From JBALVT01 sp045110675 (lineage in GTDB: Bacteria; Pseudomonadota; Gammaproteobacteria; Pseudomonadales; Halieaceae), in assembly GCA_045110675.1 (NCBI GenBank), contig JBGCGJ010000032.1:1-24377 (forward strand): a DNA stretch of 24,377 nt, in the 5' to 3' direction. A model generated the notes under the pieces. It had not been told where the DNA came from. It searched no databases and saw only the letters and a program-made list of their open reading frames with translations. Below, in pieces: positions 16,174 to 24,377 of the stretch. A program made the position numbers and the translations under genes. The first letter of the stretch is position 1, and each line of letters starts with the position of its first letter.

Positions 16174-16210
16174 GCGGTTTTTTCAGGAAAATCGGGGTGT
16201 TAGAGACCGT

Positions 16211-16888
16211 TCAACTGTAACGAGTGGGGTCTGCCACCCCCGCATCAGCGAAGCCTTGGGAGCGCAAGCGGCAACTGTCGCACAAGCCACAGGCAAGGCC
16301 TTCCTCTGTGGCCTGATAGCAAGATACGGTCAGTGAGTAGTCCACGCCCAATTCCATACCTACCTTAATAATGTCACCCTTACCCCAGTCCATTAGGGGA
16401 GTGTGTATGGTCAGTTTTTCGCCTTCTACTCCGGCCCTTGTCGCCAGATTCGCCATCGTTTCAAACGCTGCGATGTATTCGGGCCGACAATCTGGGTAAC
16501 CAGAGTAATCCACCGCGTTCACACCAATAAAGATGTCTTTGGCTCCCAGCACTTCAGCCCATCCCAATGCAATGGAGAGAAAAACAGTATTGCGCGCCGG
16601 CACATAGGTAATGGGAATACCTTCTGTTTCCTCTTCCGGGACATCAATAGAGGTATCAGTCAGGGCGGAACCACCAATACTATCCAGGTTTAAATTAACC
16701 ACCTTGTGTTCAACCTCACCCAGGGCAACAGAAACACGCTCGGCCGCAACCAGCTCGGCTCGATGTCTTTGCCCGTAGTCAAAACTGAGTGTGTAGCAGT
16801 CGTAGCCCTGCTGCTTCGCCATGGCCAGCACGGTGCTTGAATCGAGGCCGCCCGATACCAGGATCACGGCGCGTTTATCATCGCTCAC
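16211..16888 (-). CDS. queC: 7-cyano-7-deazaguanine synthase QueC
   Basis: The 225-residue protein converts 7-carboxy-7-deazaguanine to preQ0 with ATP and ammonia in queuosine biosynthesis. The PP-loop SGGLDSST is near residues 12-19, and the zinc site C-x9-C-G-L-C-D-S-C is close to the C-terminus; both are diagnostic. It starts with GTG at 16888, with GGGGAAG upstream; the nearby ATG is out of frame. It follows queE by 11 bp, so the two are co-transcribed. Length equals the family norm. Confidence 0.97.
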   Translation of the reverse strand: MSDDKRAVILVSGGLDSSTVLAMAKQQGYDCYTLSFDYGQRHRAELVAAERVSVALGEVEHKVVNLNLDSIGGSALTDTSIDVPEEETEGIPITYVPARNTVFLSIALGWAEVLGAKDIFIGVNAVDYSGYPDCRPEYIAAFETMANLATRAGVEGEKLTIHTPLMDWGKGDIIKVGMELGVDYSLTVSCYQATEEGLACGLCDSCRLRSQGFADAGVADPTRYS

Positions 16889-16899
16889 AACATCTTCCC

Positions 16900-17568
16900 C
16901 TAATGTCCGGGCTCGTCATTCCAAAGATACTTGTGCAATTGTAATTGCATTCTTACCGGTAGATTGTCTTCGAGTATCCACTCAGCCAAATCGCGACCGT
17001 GCAGTTCGCCGTGACTGGGAGAAAAAAGCACATCGGAAACTCGATCCACCAATTGGTACTCATCCAATTTGAAGCGCGACCACTCATAATCTTCCCGATT
17101 GCAGATCACGAACTTGACCTGATCTGTGGGAGCTAGCAAGGCCACATTGCTAAATTCATTGCGATCCATCTCACCGGAGCCCGGTGTTTTAAAATCGACA
17201 ACTTTGACTACGCGAGAATCGACACCCTCTACGGATATCGCACCACTGGTCTCCAGGGAAACTTCGTAGCCGTCATCGCACAAGCGCGTGAGAAGGCCCA
17301 GCGCGCGCTTTTGAGCCAGAGGCTCTCCGCCCGTAACGGTGACATATCGCGGTTTATGTCCGGCAACTTGATTGGCGATTTCCTCGATGCTCACAAGCTC
17401 ACCACCACTGAAGGCATAGGCGGTATCACAATAAACGCAGCGTAAGGGGCAACCCGTCAAGCGCACGAAAACGGTGGGAAGACCCACTGTTCTGGCTTCT
17501 CCTTGCAGAGAATAAAAAATTTCTGTGATTCGCAGAGCGTCATCACTGGTGGGAGCTTCGTTGTGCAA
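16900..17568 (-). CDS. queE: 7-carboxy-7-deazaguanine synthase QueE
   Basis: This 222-residue radical SAM enzyme contracts 6-carboxytetrahydropterin to 7-carboxy-7-deazaguanine. The cluster motif CX3CX2C appears as GCPLRCVYCDTAYAF around residues 39-53, followed by the TGGEPL segment near residue 80. It lies between cpoB (36 bp upstream) and queC (11 bp downstream), the order seen in Pseudomonas and relatives. ATG start at 17568. Confidence 0.96.
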   Translation of the reverse strand: MHNEAPTSDDALRITEIFYSLQGEARTVGLPTVFVRLTGCPLRCVYCDTAYAFSGGELVSIEEIANQVAGHKPRYVTVTGGEPLAQKRALGLLTRLCDDGYEVSLETSGAISVEGVDSRVVKVVDFKTPGSGEMDRNEFSNVALLAPTDQVKFVICNREDYEWSRFKLDEYQLVDRVSDVLFSPSHGELHGRDLAEWILEDNLPVRMQLQLHKYLWNDEPGH

Positions 17569-17604
17569 TGGCTTATACGCTATCGAGTTGACCGCCGGTG
17601 GCGG

Positions 17605-18531
17605 TCAGTAGTTGTCGCGGAGAAATCCCTTGGCCAGAGTGACCGCAGAGCTGTTAGATGTACCGTGCTCACTGATAACCCGGTCCAAAAATTCCTTGGC
17701 TTTGTCTCTGTTACCTTTGGTGTACTGCACTTTACCCAATTTGTACAAGGCATCGGGGATTTTGTTGTTATTGGGGTACTGCGTTAACAACATCATAAAG
17801 GATTGCCGAGCGGATTCCAGATTGGCGGGCTTTATCACGAGGTTCAACTCGCCGAGCCAGTAGTAGGCATTGGGCGAATATTTACCACCGGGAAAATCCC
17901 GTAAAAACTTCTCAAAAGCAGCAACTCCCTCGGGAAACTGCTTGGCCCGCACCAATGCATAAGCTGCTCGGTAGGCTTCGCCTTCACCCGGCAATTCCGC
18001 AACAGAGGGGTCGGTCTTTCTACTTTTGACAGGGGCTGTTGTGGTAGCCGCACTTTCAGCAGCGGCTGCAACAGATCCAGATGTTGCCTTACCCAACCGC
18101 CGATCGATGTCGACATACCGTTCCAAGTTCTGGGCTTTTATCTTGCGCAATTCGTGAGCTTGCTCTTCAACCTTTCCGTTGAGCATCATCACTTCTTGCT
18201 GCAGCTGCTGAAGCTGATAAAAAAGATTACTCAGATTTTGCCCAGAGGCCCCGCCACCGGAATTTGAAGTGGCTTGTGCAGGGCGCAAAGACGCCGCTGG
18301 CGCCGCGCCAGAATTCACACCATAACTGGTTGCCGGATACGCTGTTTCCGGGCCCGCAGCATAGGGATCGGCCGCCCGCTGAACGCCCGTTGAAGTGGTA
18401 CCCTCTGGCCGGGTTTTGGCGGCTCTTTCAGCCTCCAGGTCGATGTAACCCTGGGCATAAGCCTCCAACGACAACGGGCCGGCACAAATGGCCAGCCCGC
18501 TAAGTGCCAGTGCTTTAACTAGCTTGCGCAT
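17605..18531 (-). CDS. cpoB: Cell division coordinator CpoB (YbgF), periplasmic TPR protein
   Basis: The 308-residue protein begins with a signal peptide (MRKLVKALALSGLAICAG, cleavage probably after AYA). A low-complexity segment follows. The coiled coil at about residues 100-150 (LQQLQQEVMMLNGKVEEQ) trimerises in E. coli. The C-terminal TPR repeats (about 185-305) include EAYRAAYALVRAKQF and PNAYYWLGEL. CpoB binds TolA and PBP1B and coordinates septal peptidoglycan synthesis with outer-membrane constriction. It lies 13 bp downstream of pal. Confidence 0.95.
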   Translation of the reverse strand: MRKLVKALALSGLAICAGPLSLEAYAQGYIDLEAERAAKTRPEGTTSTGVQRAADPYAAGPETAYPATSYGVNSGAAPAASLRPAQATSNSGGGASGQNLSNLFYQLQQLQQEVMMLNGKVEEQAHELRKIKAQNLERYVDIDRRLGKATSGSVAAAAESAATTTAPVKSRKTDPSVAELPGEGEAYRAAYALVRAKQFPEGVAAFEKFLRDFPGGKYSPNAYYWLGELNLVIKPANLESARQSFMMLLTQYPNNNKIPDALYKLGKVQYTKGNRDKAKEFLDRVISEHGTSNSSAVTLAKGFLRDNY

Positions 18532-18544
18532 AAAACCTCTGAAA

Positions 18545-19069
18545 TTACTTTAGTTCTACTCGTCTGTTTTGAGTCCAGTTAGACTCGCCAGAGCCAAAAG
18601 CAATCGGCTGCTCTTCACCGTAACTGACGGACTCAATGCGGTAGTTGGCAACACCGCTACCTGCCAGGTAATCGCGAACCGCATTGGCACGACGCTCACC
18701 CAAAGCCATGTTGTAGTCGCGTGTACCACGCTCGTCGGTGTGACCTTCAAGGCGCACAGTGCGATCGTTAGTTGCCAGCAATGCTGCGTGCGCATCCAGG
18801 GCCTCGCGTGCCTGAGCGGTCAAAGTAGAGCTGTCGAACTCAAAATAGAACACATTGCCGGCGGCGGCAACTGCGTCTTGCAGCTTCATTAATTCAGTAG
18901 CTTGAGCTGTTTCAGCTGCTTGTTGAGCAGCGGCAGCTTCTGCTGCAGCGGCCGCAGCAGCGGCAGCGGCCTCTTCGCTCTCTTTAGTATCGCTGCTGGA
19001 GCAGGCCACAAGAAACGCCGCAGTGAAAATCAGCGTAAGAGTCTTACCGACAACAGGTAAATGTTTCAT
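18545..19069 (-). CDS. pal: Peptidoglycan-associated lipoprotein Pal
   Basis: The 174-residue lipoprotein has a signal sequence ending in the lipobox LVAC, with Cys23 as the lipidated residue. A low-complexity linker rich in Ala follows: ten alanines in a row, then E and four more. The OmpA-like peptidoglycan-binding domain includes LEGHTDERGTRDYNMALGERRA. Pal anchors the outer membrane to peptidoglycan and is released by TolB. The Ala run is unusual compared with the Ser/Asn linker of E. coli Pal; mixed GCN codons argue against simple slippage. Confidence 0.96.
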   Translation of the reverse strand: MKHLPVVGKTLTLIFTAAFLVACSSSDTKESEEAAAAAAAAAAEAAAAQQAAETAQATELMKLQDAVAAAGNVFYFEFDSSTLTAQAREALDAHAALLATNDRTVRLEGHTDERGTRDYNMALGERRANAVRDYLAGSGVANYRIESVSYGEEQPIAFGSGESNWTQNRRVELK

Positions 19070-19118
19070 ATTTTCCGTTCCCTTAATCTTGGTTTTCTAG
19101 GTAATTTTCACACCGCCG

Positions 19119-20414
19119 TTACCGGCTCATGAAAGGTGACCAGGCTGGTTCCCGCACATCACCATCGCGTGCTGGCAACCGAAATTTCACTCCCCCATCC
19201 ACAGAAACAGCGGCTAAAATACCGCGTCCCTGGAATTTCGTTGCATACAATAACATAGAGCCATTGGGCGCGATACTGGGACTTTCATCCAATTCTGTGG
19301 ATGTTAGTACTTGCAATCTGTCGCTCACCAAATCCAGCAAGGCAATATGAAAACGACCATTTAGCTGATGCACCATGACCACATTTCGCCCATCCTGAGC
19401 CACACGCGCTCGGGCATTGTAAGCGCCTTCATAAGTGAGCCTACTGGTTTGCCCCGAGGCGAGTTCGTATTGATATATTTGCGGTCTGCCACCTCTGTCT
19501 GAAGTAAACAGGAGAGACTTTCCGTCAGGCATCCAGGTCGGCTCGGTATCGATTGCGTAGTGCCGGGTGACTCGCTTAAGAGACTTGCTGGCAAGATCCA
19601 TTAAATAGATATCCGGACTGCCGTCCTTCGACAATACCATTGCCATGGTTTTGCCGTCTGGAGACCATGCGGGAGCACCGTTGAGTCCTTTGAAATTCGT
19701 TAACTGTTCACGCGCACCGGTCGCCAAGTTCTGTCGGTAAATAGCCGGTCGGTTTGATTCGAATGACACATAGGCAATCTGCTCGCCATCGGGTGCCCAG
19801 GCGGGAGCCAATACAGGCTCTCTTGATTCCAGCAGGACTATTGGGCGGGCGCCATCTGAATCCGAGAGGGTAAGACGATAATAATCTTTGCCATTTGGTA
19901 CTCGTGTCACCGCTACATAAAGCAGGCGTGTTGCAAATGCACCGCGGATACCTGTGAGCTCTTGGTAGACTTTATCGCTCACCCGATGCGCCAGCATCCG
20001 GGCCTCATTGACTGAACCTTCTTCGAAACCGGTATACACCGCAGTCTGACGAAGAACGTCGTAAAGTTCATATTCGATCCGCATGGTATCGGTCACCGAT
20101 ACTCTGCCTATCAATAAGTATTCGGTGTCTATTGCTCGCCAATCCCGATAGAAAACTTCAGCTTTTGTGCTCGGTAGACCGAGCATATCGCGCCTGTCCA
20201 CCGGCGAAAATTGGCCAGAGCGCTGTAAATCGCTCTGCACCACAGCCGCGACATCTTCGGGAACGGCACCGGCACCCTGCACCGCAAAGGGCACCACTGC
20301 AATGGCAGTTGGATCATCCAGCCCCTCTGTTATCTCTATGAGTAGCTCAGCTCTGGCTCCGAGAGAAACCACCAGCAAGAACGCATTTAAAACTGCCAAT
20401 ACATACACTTTCAT
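19119..20414 (-). CDS. tolB: Tol-Pal system protein TolB
   Basis: The 431-residue periplasmic protein starts with a signal peptide (cleavage probably after GARA). Its N-terminal domain, about residues 23-160, precedes a six-bladed beta-propeller with repeated APAWSPDG, EPTWMPDG and DLAS motifs. TolB cycles between Pal and TolA. The ATG overlaps the tolA stop (TGATG), so translation is coupled. Length matches the family. Confidence 0.97.
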   Translation of the reverse strand: MKVYVLAVLNAFLLVVSLGARAELLIEITEGLDDPTAIAVVPFAVQGAGAVPEDVAAVVQSDLQRSGQFSPVDRRDMLGLPSTKAEVFYRDWRAIDTEYLLIGRVSVTDTMRIEYELYDVLRQTAVYTGFEEGSVNEARMLAHRVSDKVYQELTGIRGAFATRLLYVAVTRVPNGKDYYRLTLSDSDGARPIVLLESREPVLAPAWAPDGEQIAYVSFESNRPAIYRQNLATGAREQLTNFKGLNGAPAWSPDGKTMAMVLSKDGSPDIYLMDLASKSLKRVTRHYAIDTEPTWMPDGKSLLFTSDRGGRPQIYQYELASGQTSRLTYEGAYNARARVAQDGRNVVMVHQLNGRFHIALLDLVSDRLQVLTSTELDESPSIAPNGSMLLYATKFQGRGILAAVSVDGGVKFRLPARDGDVREPAWSPFMSR

Positions 20415-21178
20415 CAGTACCGTAAATCCTCTGGTCGAAACAACATTTGGAATCGCCTGAACGATTTCTCAAACTCCCTGGAGGGGAGGTTTTGTAATTC
20501 GGGAAAGCGCTCGGCCTTCTCCACTGCATTCACCGCAGATCGATCAAACGCCGCGCTGCCACTGCTTTTTACAACGGTCACACTCACCACTTCGCCGGTG
20601 GGAATCAGCTGCAGGGCCAACAGCACTTCCATGCCATTGCGCGCGCTTGGTGGGCGACTCCAGCGCCCAGCCACAGTGCGCTGAATCAAAGAGGAATAAC
20701 TGGCAGCCCGCTCTGCTGCTGTTGCAGTGGCCTCTTCTTCTTGCTGCTGCTCCTCCGTCGCCATCGCCAGAGCCAGTTCCCGCTGCGCCAAGGCGTCTAA
20801 TTCAGCCTGAGTCATTCTAGGTTCTGGTTCTGGTTTTACCACCGGTTTTGGCTTGGGTTTTTCTGTCGCTTTGGCTTTAACCACAGGCTTCGGCTTGGGC
20901 TTGGGCTTTGAGACTGGCTTGGGTTTAGGTTTGACTACTTTTTTCGCTTGGGTTTTTGGTTTTGGCTTGGAAACCTTTTTGGGCTTCAGATCACTCACAT
21001 CAACCAACTTGGCATTAATCACCTTGGGCGTAGGCTTTACCTTCACCACACGTGTGTCCTGGCTCGCCCAATTAACCGTCATCGCGCCAATCACCAAGGC
21101 GTGCAGTGCGAGCGTGGCCAAGGCGGGCCGCACAATAATGCGAGGGGCCACGGGCTTGGCATAGATGGACTCACTCAT
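20414..21178 (-). CDS. tolA: Tol-Pal system protein TolA, with short Lys/Pro-rich linker
   Basis: The 254-residue protein has an N-terminal inner-membrane anchor at about residues 19-41 (LATLALHALVIGAMTV) and a Lys/Pro repeat region at about residues 48-120. A TonB/TolA-type C-terminal domain follows, with GRWSRPP and SGSAAFDRSAVNAV. E. coli TolA is 421 residues with a long Ala/Lys/Glu helix; here that part is short and made mostly of KP repeats, more like the TonB linker. Synteny with tolQ, tolR and tolB makes the identity firm. Both ends overlap neighbours by one base (TGATG). Confidence 0.94.
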   Translation of the reverse strand: MSESIYAKPVAPRIIVRPALATLALHALVIGAMTVNWASQDTRVVKVKPTPKVINAKLVDVSDLKPKKVSKPKPKTQAKKVVKPKPKPVSKPKPKPKPVVKAKATEKPKPKPVVKPEPEPRMTQAELDALAQRELALAMATEEQQQEEEATATAAERAASYSSLIQRTVAGRWSRPPSARNGMEVLLALQLIPTGEVVSVTVVKSSGSAAFDRSAVNAVEKAERFPELQNLPSREFEKSFRRFQMLFRPEDLRY

Positions 21179-21594
21179 CAGGGAGTCTCGGTAACAAGGC
21201 CTACACTGGGCGCGCCAGCGGCCTGCAAAGTTGCCATGAGCGTTACCACTTCACCGTAGGGGACTGCCTTGTCACCCCAAATCAATACCGGCTTTTTAGG
21301 GCTGCGCCGCAATACTACGGAAACACGCTGCTTGATCGTAGCCAGCGACAATGCCAATTCCTCTCCGCTACCCAAATTTAAAAACAATTCACCATTGCTT
21401 TTAATAGAGACAATTAAGGGTTCGCTGTCCTGATTTTCCACAGGGTCTGAACTGGCCTCTGGCAGCTCTACTTTTACCCCCTGCATCAGCATCGGTGCCG
21501 TTACCATAAAGATAATCAACAGAACCAGCATCACATCGATGTAGGGAACAACATTAATCTCTGCGACAGGACGATGTTTTTTATTTCTGGCCAC
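21178..21594 (-). CDS. tolR: Tol-Pal system protein TolR (ExbD family)
   Basis: The 138-residue protein has one N-terminal membrane helix with the conserved Asp that relays protons (PYIDVMLVLLIIFMVTAP). Its periplasmic domain is of the ExbD/TolR type. It works with TolQ to energise TolA. It follows tolQ by 9 bp and its stop overlaps the tolA start. Confidence 0.96.
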   Translation of the reverse strand: MARNKKHRPVAEINVVPYIDVMLVLLIIFMVTAPMLMQGVKVELPEASSDPVENQDSEPLIVSIKSNGELFLNLGSGEELALSLATIKQRVSVVLRRSPKKPVLIWGDKAVPYGEVVTLMATLQAAGAPSVGLVTETP

Positions 21595-21603
21595 GAGTAG
21601 CGC

Positions 21604-22314
21604 TTACCCTGCCTTTTTCTCGCGGGATTTCAGCGCGTAAGCCTGGCGCGATAAAATACTGGAGAATTCATCCACAAAAGTATCGTAGCGATTGCCAAAC
21701 ACATCCACCTTGGCGGCAAAGCGGTTGTAGGCCAATACCGCTGGAATAGCTGCGAACAATCCCATTGCCGTGGCAACCAGAGCCTCGGATATCCCGGGGG
21801 CGACGGTCGACAAGGTCGCCTGGGTAGAATTTGCGAGCCCGCGAAACGAGTGCATAATGCCCCAGACCGTACCGAACAATCCGATATAAGGACTGGTAGA
21901 ACCTACCGAAGCGAGAAAGGGTAGATGCCGCTCAAGCCGTTCTTCTTCTCGCAGCAATGCCACTCTCATGGCCCGGCGCGAACCTTCGAGAATGGCCTCT
22001 GAATCCATACCCTTTTGTTGCGCTAAGCGGGAAAACTCCTTGAAGCCAGCGCGGAATATACTCTCCATTCCCCCTACCGCTTTGCCTTCTGCGGCAAGTT
22101 CATTTCCTTCACGATACAGCTGAGCCAAATCGATTCCAGACCAAAATCGCTCCTCGAATTCATACATATCGTCCAGGGATTTCCGAAAATACAGAAAACG
22201 CTGGGCGATCATGTACCACGAAACCATAGAGGCAAGCAGTAACACGAGCATTACCAGTTGTACGGTGATACTGGCGTGTAACACCAGATCAATAAGACTT
22301 AGCTGTTCTTCCAA
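21604..22314 (-). CDS. tolQ: Tol-Pal system protein TolQ (ExbB/MotA family)
   Basis: The 236-residue inner-membrane protein has three helices: TM1 at about residues 14-36, and TM2/TM3 near 130-205 with LFGTVWGIM and the proton-channel segment EALVATAMGLFAAIPAVLAYN. It is the stator partner of TolR. It lies 43 bp downstream of ybgC, in the standard order. Confidence 0.97.
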   Translation of the reverse strand: MEEQLSLIDLVLHASITVQLVMLVLLLASMVSWYMIAQRFLYFRKSLDDMYEFEERFWSGIDLAQLYREGNELAAEGKAVGGMESIFRAGFKEFSRLAQQKGMDSEAILEGSRRAMRVALLREEERLERHLPFLASVGSTSPYIGLFGTVWGIMHSFRGLANSTQATLSTVAPGISEALVATAMGLFAAIPAVLAYNRFAAKVDVFGNRYDTFVDEFSSILSRQAYALKSREKKAG

Positions 22315-22357
22315 TTGAGTTCCCCCCTAAAGGAACAAATGTTTAGGCATTGCAGTA

Positions 22358-22765
22358 TTAGTGTTGGGCCCGCAATTGGGCCATCATTTCTCTTGGTATG
22401 CGACGCGGTTTCAGACTCGACCGGTCGACACAGGCAATCTTAATTTCTCCCTTTGCCAGAACCTCGGAGCCTCTGGCAACGGATTGATACAGTGTCATGG
22501 ACGCACCGCCAATCTGGGTGATTCTGGCTGTGGTGAGCAATTCATCGTCCAATTTCGCACTCCGAAGGTATTGTACGGCCACATCTGACACAACAAACAT
22601 AAGGTTTTCGGTAAAAATGAAGTTTTTCCCGAATCCCAGGGAGCGCATATATTCCGTGCGACAGCGTTCCATAAACTTCAAATAGTTGACGTAATAGACG
22701 ATCCCACCGGCATCAGTGTCTTCTATGTAGACGCGCAGACCGAAGGAAAATTCCCCATCGTTCAC
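22358..22765 (-). CDS. ybgC: Acyl-CoA thioesterase YbgC (hotdog fold)
   Basis: The 135-residue protein has the 4-hydroxybenzoyl-CoA thioesterase-type motif EDTDAGGIVYYVNYLKF with the catalytic Asp at residue 18. It hydrolyses acyl-CoA or acyl-ACP and is regularly the first gene of tol-pal operons. The GTG start overlaps the ruvB stop (GTGA). Length matches the E. coli protein. Confidence 0.95.
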   Translation of the reverse strand: MNDGEFSFGLRVYIEDTDAGGIVYYVNYLKFMERCRTEYMRSLGFGKNFIFTENLMFVVSDVAVQYLRSAKLDDELLTTARITQIGGASMTLYQSVARGSEVLAKGEIKIACVDRSSLKPRRIPREMMAQLRAQH

Positions 22766-23817
22766 GAGATAGCGGCTCCGTCGTCAGAGGCAGCTTGCTC
22801 CGGCTGAGACAAATTTGGGCTTGGTAAACCAAAGTGCAGGTAAGCATTGCGCGTCACCATTCGACCCCGGGGCGTGCGAAGCATAAAGCCCTGTTGAATC
22901 AAATAGGGCTCCAGAACGTCCTCAATGGTACCGCGCTCTTCCGAAATAGCCGCTGCCAAACTCTCTACCCCTACAGGACCGCCGTCGAACTTTTCTATCA
23001 TGGCCAACAACAATCGCCGATCGAGATGATCGAACCCCTGCTGATCAACGCTGAGCATATCCAAGGCCCTATCGGCTACGGCGGCGGAAATATGCCCGTC
23101 TGCTTTGACCTCAGCATAGTCGCGAACCCGGCGCAGCAGGCGATTGGCGATGCGAGGTGTTCCTCGGGCTCTACGCGCAACCTCCATAGCGCCCTCTTTA
23201 TCGATCCCCATTTCGAGTATTGCGGCGGAGCGAGCAACAATATGCGCCAGATCGGTCGCATTATAGAACTCCAAGCGCTGCACAATGCCAAATCGATCTC
23301 GCAATGGAGAGGTCAATAATCCCGCTCGAGTGGTAGCACCGACAAGGGTAAAGGGCGGCAAATCGAGTTTAATGGACCTGGCAGCGGGACCTTCGCCAAT
23401 CATGATATCCAGCTGATAATCTTCAAGAGCAGGGTAGAGAATCTCTTCGACAAAAGGACTGAGTCGGTGGATTTCGTCTATAAACAGTACATCGCCGGGT
23501 TCGAGATTGGTCATCAGAGCGGCGATATCTCCCGCCTTCTCCAGCACCGGCCCGGAGGTTGTCTTCAGGGAAACCCCCATCTCACTGGCAATAATGCTCG
23601 CCAGGGTCGTTTTACCCAAACCCGGTGGGCCGAATATCAAGGTATGATCCAGCGGTTCTTCGCGACGGCGCGCCGCCTCCATAAAAATCGACATTTGATC
23701 TTTCACCGCTTGCTGACCCACATACTCATCAAGAGTTTTAGGTCGGATAGCGCGATCCATAACGTCTTCGGGCTTACCGGTAACCTCGGGAGCAATCAAG
23801 CGATCTGTTTCAATCAT
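22762..23817 (-). CDS. ruvB: Holliday junction branch migration helicase RuvB
   Basis: The 351-residue AAA+ ATPase has Walker A GPPGLGKT (63-70), Walker B LFIDEIH with D114-E115, and the sensor region GATTRAG. The C-terminal winged helix contains TPRGR. It forms the ring motor with RuvA at Holliday junctions. It lies 26 bp after ruvA, and its stop overlaps the ybgC start. Confidence 0.98.
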   Translation of the reverse strand: MIETDRLIAPEVTGKPEDVMDRAIRPKTLDEYVGQQAVKDQMSIFMEAARRREEPLDHTLIFGPPGLGKTTLASIIASEMGVSLKTTSGPVLEKAGDIAALMTNLEPGDVLFIDEIHRLSPFVEEILYPALEDYQLDIMIGEGPAARSIKLDLPPFTLVGATTRAGLLTSPLRDRFGIVQRLEFYNATDLAHIVARSAAILEMGIDKEGAMEVARRARGTPRIANRLLRRVRDYAEVKADGHISAAVADRALDMLSVDQQGFDHLDRRLLLAMIEKFDGGPVGVESLAAAISEERGTIEDVLEPYLIQQGFMLRTPRGRMVTRNAYLHFGLPSPNLSQPEQAASDDGAAIS

Positions 23818-23843
23818 GTCTTATAGCCTCGATTAGCGGAAAC

Positions 23844-24377
23844 TTAACCACGCACAGTTGCCTTTAGAGCGCGTCGGATCAACTCCTCGCTATCATCAAT
23901 ACTGTCATCGTTGACGGCACTTACCATACGACCCGCCTCCTGAGGTTTGTAGCCCAGTGCAATTAACGCACCTTCCGCATCGGCCACAATATCGGTCGGT
24001 GGGGTGACAATGGGATTGTCAGTGGAGCTTCGCGGGGTCTCGTCCGCTCTGGCGAGCCAGTCTTTAAGTTTATCGCGCATTTCAATCAGCAGACGCTCCG
24101 CCGTTTTTTTACCGACTCCGGGCAACGCCACCAGGGAGGAAATATCATCTCGCTGCACACAGTGCACAAAGCTGGTGGAATCCATGCCCGACAATATCGT
24201 CAGGGCCAACTTGGGACCTACACCGTTCACTTTTATCAACAGACGGAACAAGGTGCGATCAGACTCGTCGACGAAGCCATAAAGTAATTGAGCATCATCG
24301 CGCACCACAAAGTGCGTCAACATGGTGACCTCGTCGCCGATTTCCGGGAGACGAAACAAGGTGGTCATGGGAACCTG
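23844..24377 (-). CDS. ruvA: Holliday junction protein RuvA, N-terminus beyond the window
   Basis: 178 codons are visible, and the frame stays open to the right edge (Q-V-P-M-T-T-L). The first roughly 25-30 residues, which start near MIGRLRG in homologues, lie outside the window, so the internal Met at 24368 is not the start. The two helix-hairpin-helix motifs VNGVGPKLAL and LPGVGKKTAERL are clear. The flexible linker and the C-terminal RuvB-binding domain (ALIALGYKPQEA) are also present. Confidence 0.96.
   Translation of the reverse strand, partial: QVPMTTLFRLPEIGDEVTMLTHFVVRDDAQLLYGFVDESDRTLFRLLIKVNGVGPKLALTILSGMDSTSFVHCVQRDDISSLVALPGVGKKTAERLLIEMRDKLKDWLARADETPRSSTDNPIVTPPTDIVADAEGALIALGYKPQEAGRMVSAVNDDSIDDSEELIRRALKATVRG

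Noticed and set aside
16131..16210. Terminator after queC
   Set aside because: No stable hairpin with a U-run was found; the T-run near 16178 has no proper stem before it.
20853..21164. Plus-strand ORF of about 100 codons with Gly/Leu/Phe repeats
   Set aside because: It is the complement of the KP-repeat region of tolA; low complexity produces an open frame on the other strand.
1..24377. CRISPR array or complete insertion sequence
   Set aside because: No regularly spaced repeats and no transposase frames or terminal inverted repeats were seen on either strand.

Overview
The window reads as a gammaproteobacterial chromosome. The right third (about 16.05-24.38 kb) carries ruvA-ruvB-ybgC-tolQ-tolR-tolA-tolB-pal-cpoB-queE-queC and a tRNA-Lys, all on the minus strand. 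This is the order known from Pseudomonas and related marine groups, so the host is a gammaproteobacterium; I cannot name the genus from sequence alone.

The left part (1-13.8 kb) is a catabolic cluster in two convergent blocks. Block A (plus strand, 1-5627) holds the C-terminal end of a CYP199-like cytochrome P450, a metal-dependent cyclase/formamidase-fold hydrolase, a DenD-like NAD-dependent epimerase/dehydrogenase, a fumarylacetoacetate-hydrolase (FAH) family enzyme, a small cupin, a glutathione S-transferase and an MFS transporter. Block B (minus strand, 11165-5873) holds an extradiol-type VOC dioxygenase, a second FAH enzyme, an ACMSD-type amidohydrolase/decarboxylase and two tandem, very similar VanA-like Rieske oxygenases. 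A strong symmetrical hairpin at 5814-5850 can end transcription from both sides. A NodD-type LysR regulator (11601-12542) is divergent from block B. Next come a PepSY-TM membrane protein and two short hypothetical ORFs.

Between the cluster and the tRNA lies a degraded tyrosine integrase (14949-15970). It has a probable frameshift, an in-frame stop and an Asn where the catalytic His is expected. It ends 84 bp from the 3' end of tRNA-Lys, and two 10-bp direct repeats lie in between. The simplest reading is that the left 16 kb belongs to a genomic island inserted at tRNA-Lys, now fixed by loss of its integrase. The left end of the island is outside the window.

Functional reading (inference): the P450 and Rieske enzymes would demethylate or hydroxylate a benzoate-type aromatic. 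The VOC enzyme would open the ring, the ACMSD-type enzyme would remove a carboxylate, and the FAH, GST and cupin enzymes would process ring-fission products. The MFS protein would import the substrate and the LysR protein would sense it. The exact substrate cannot be read from the sequence. No ferredoxin or reductase for the P450 or the Rieske enzymes is present in the window. The core block is ordinary: Tol-Pal envelope complex, queuosine precursor synthesis and Holliday-junction migration.
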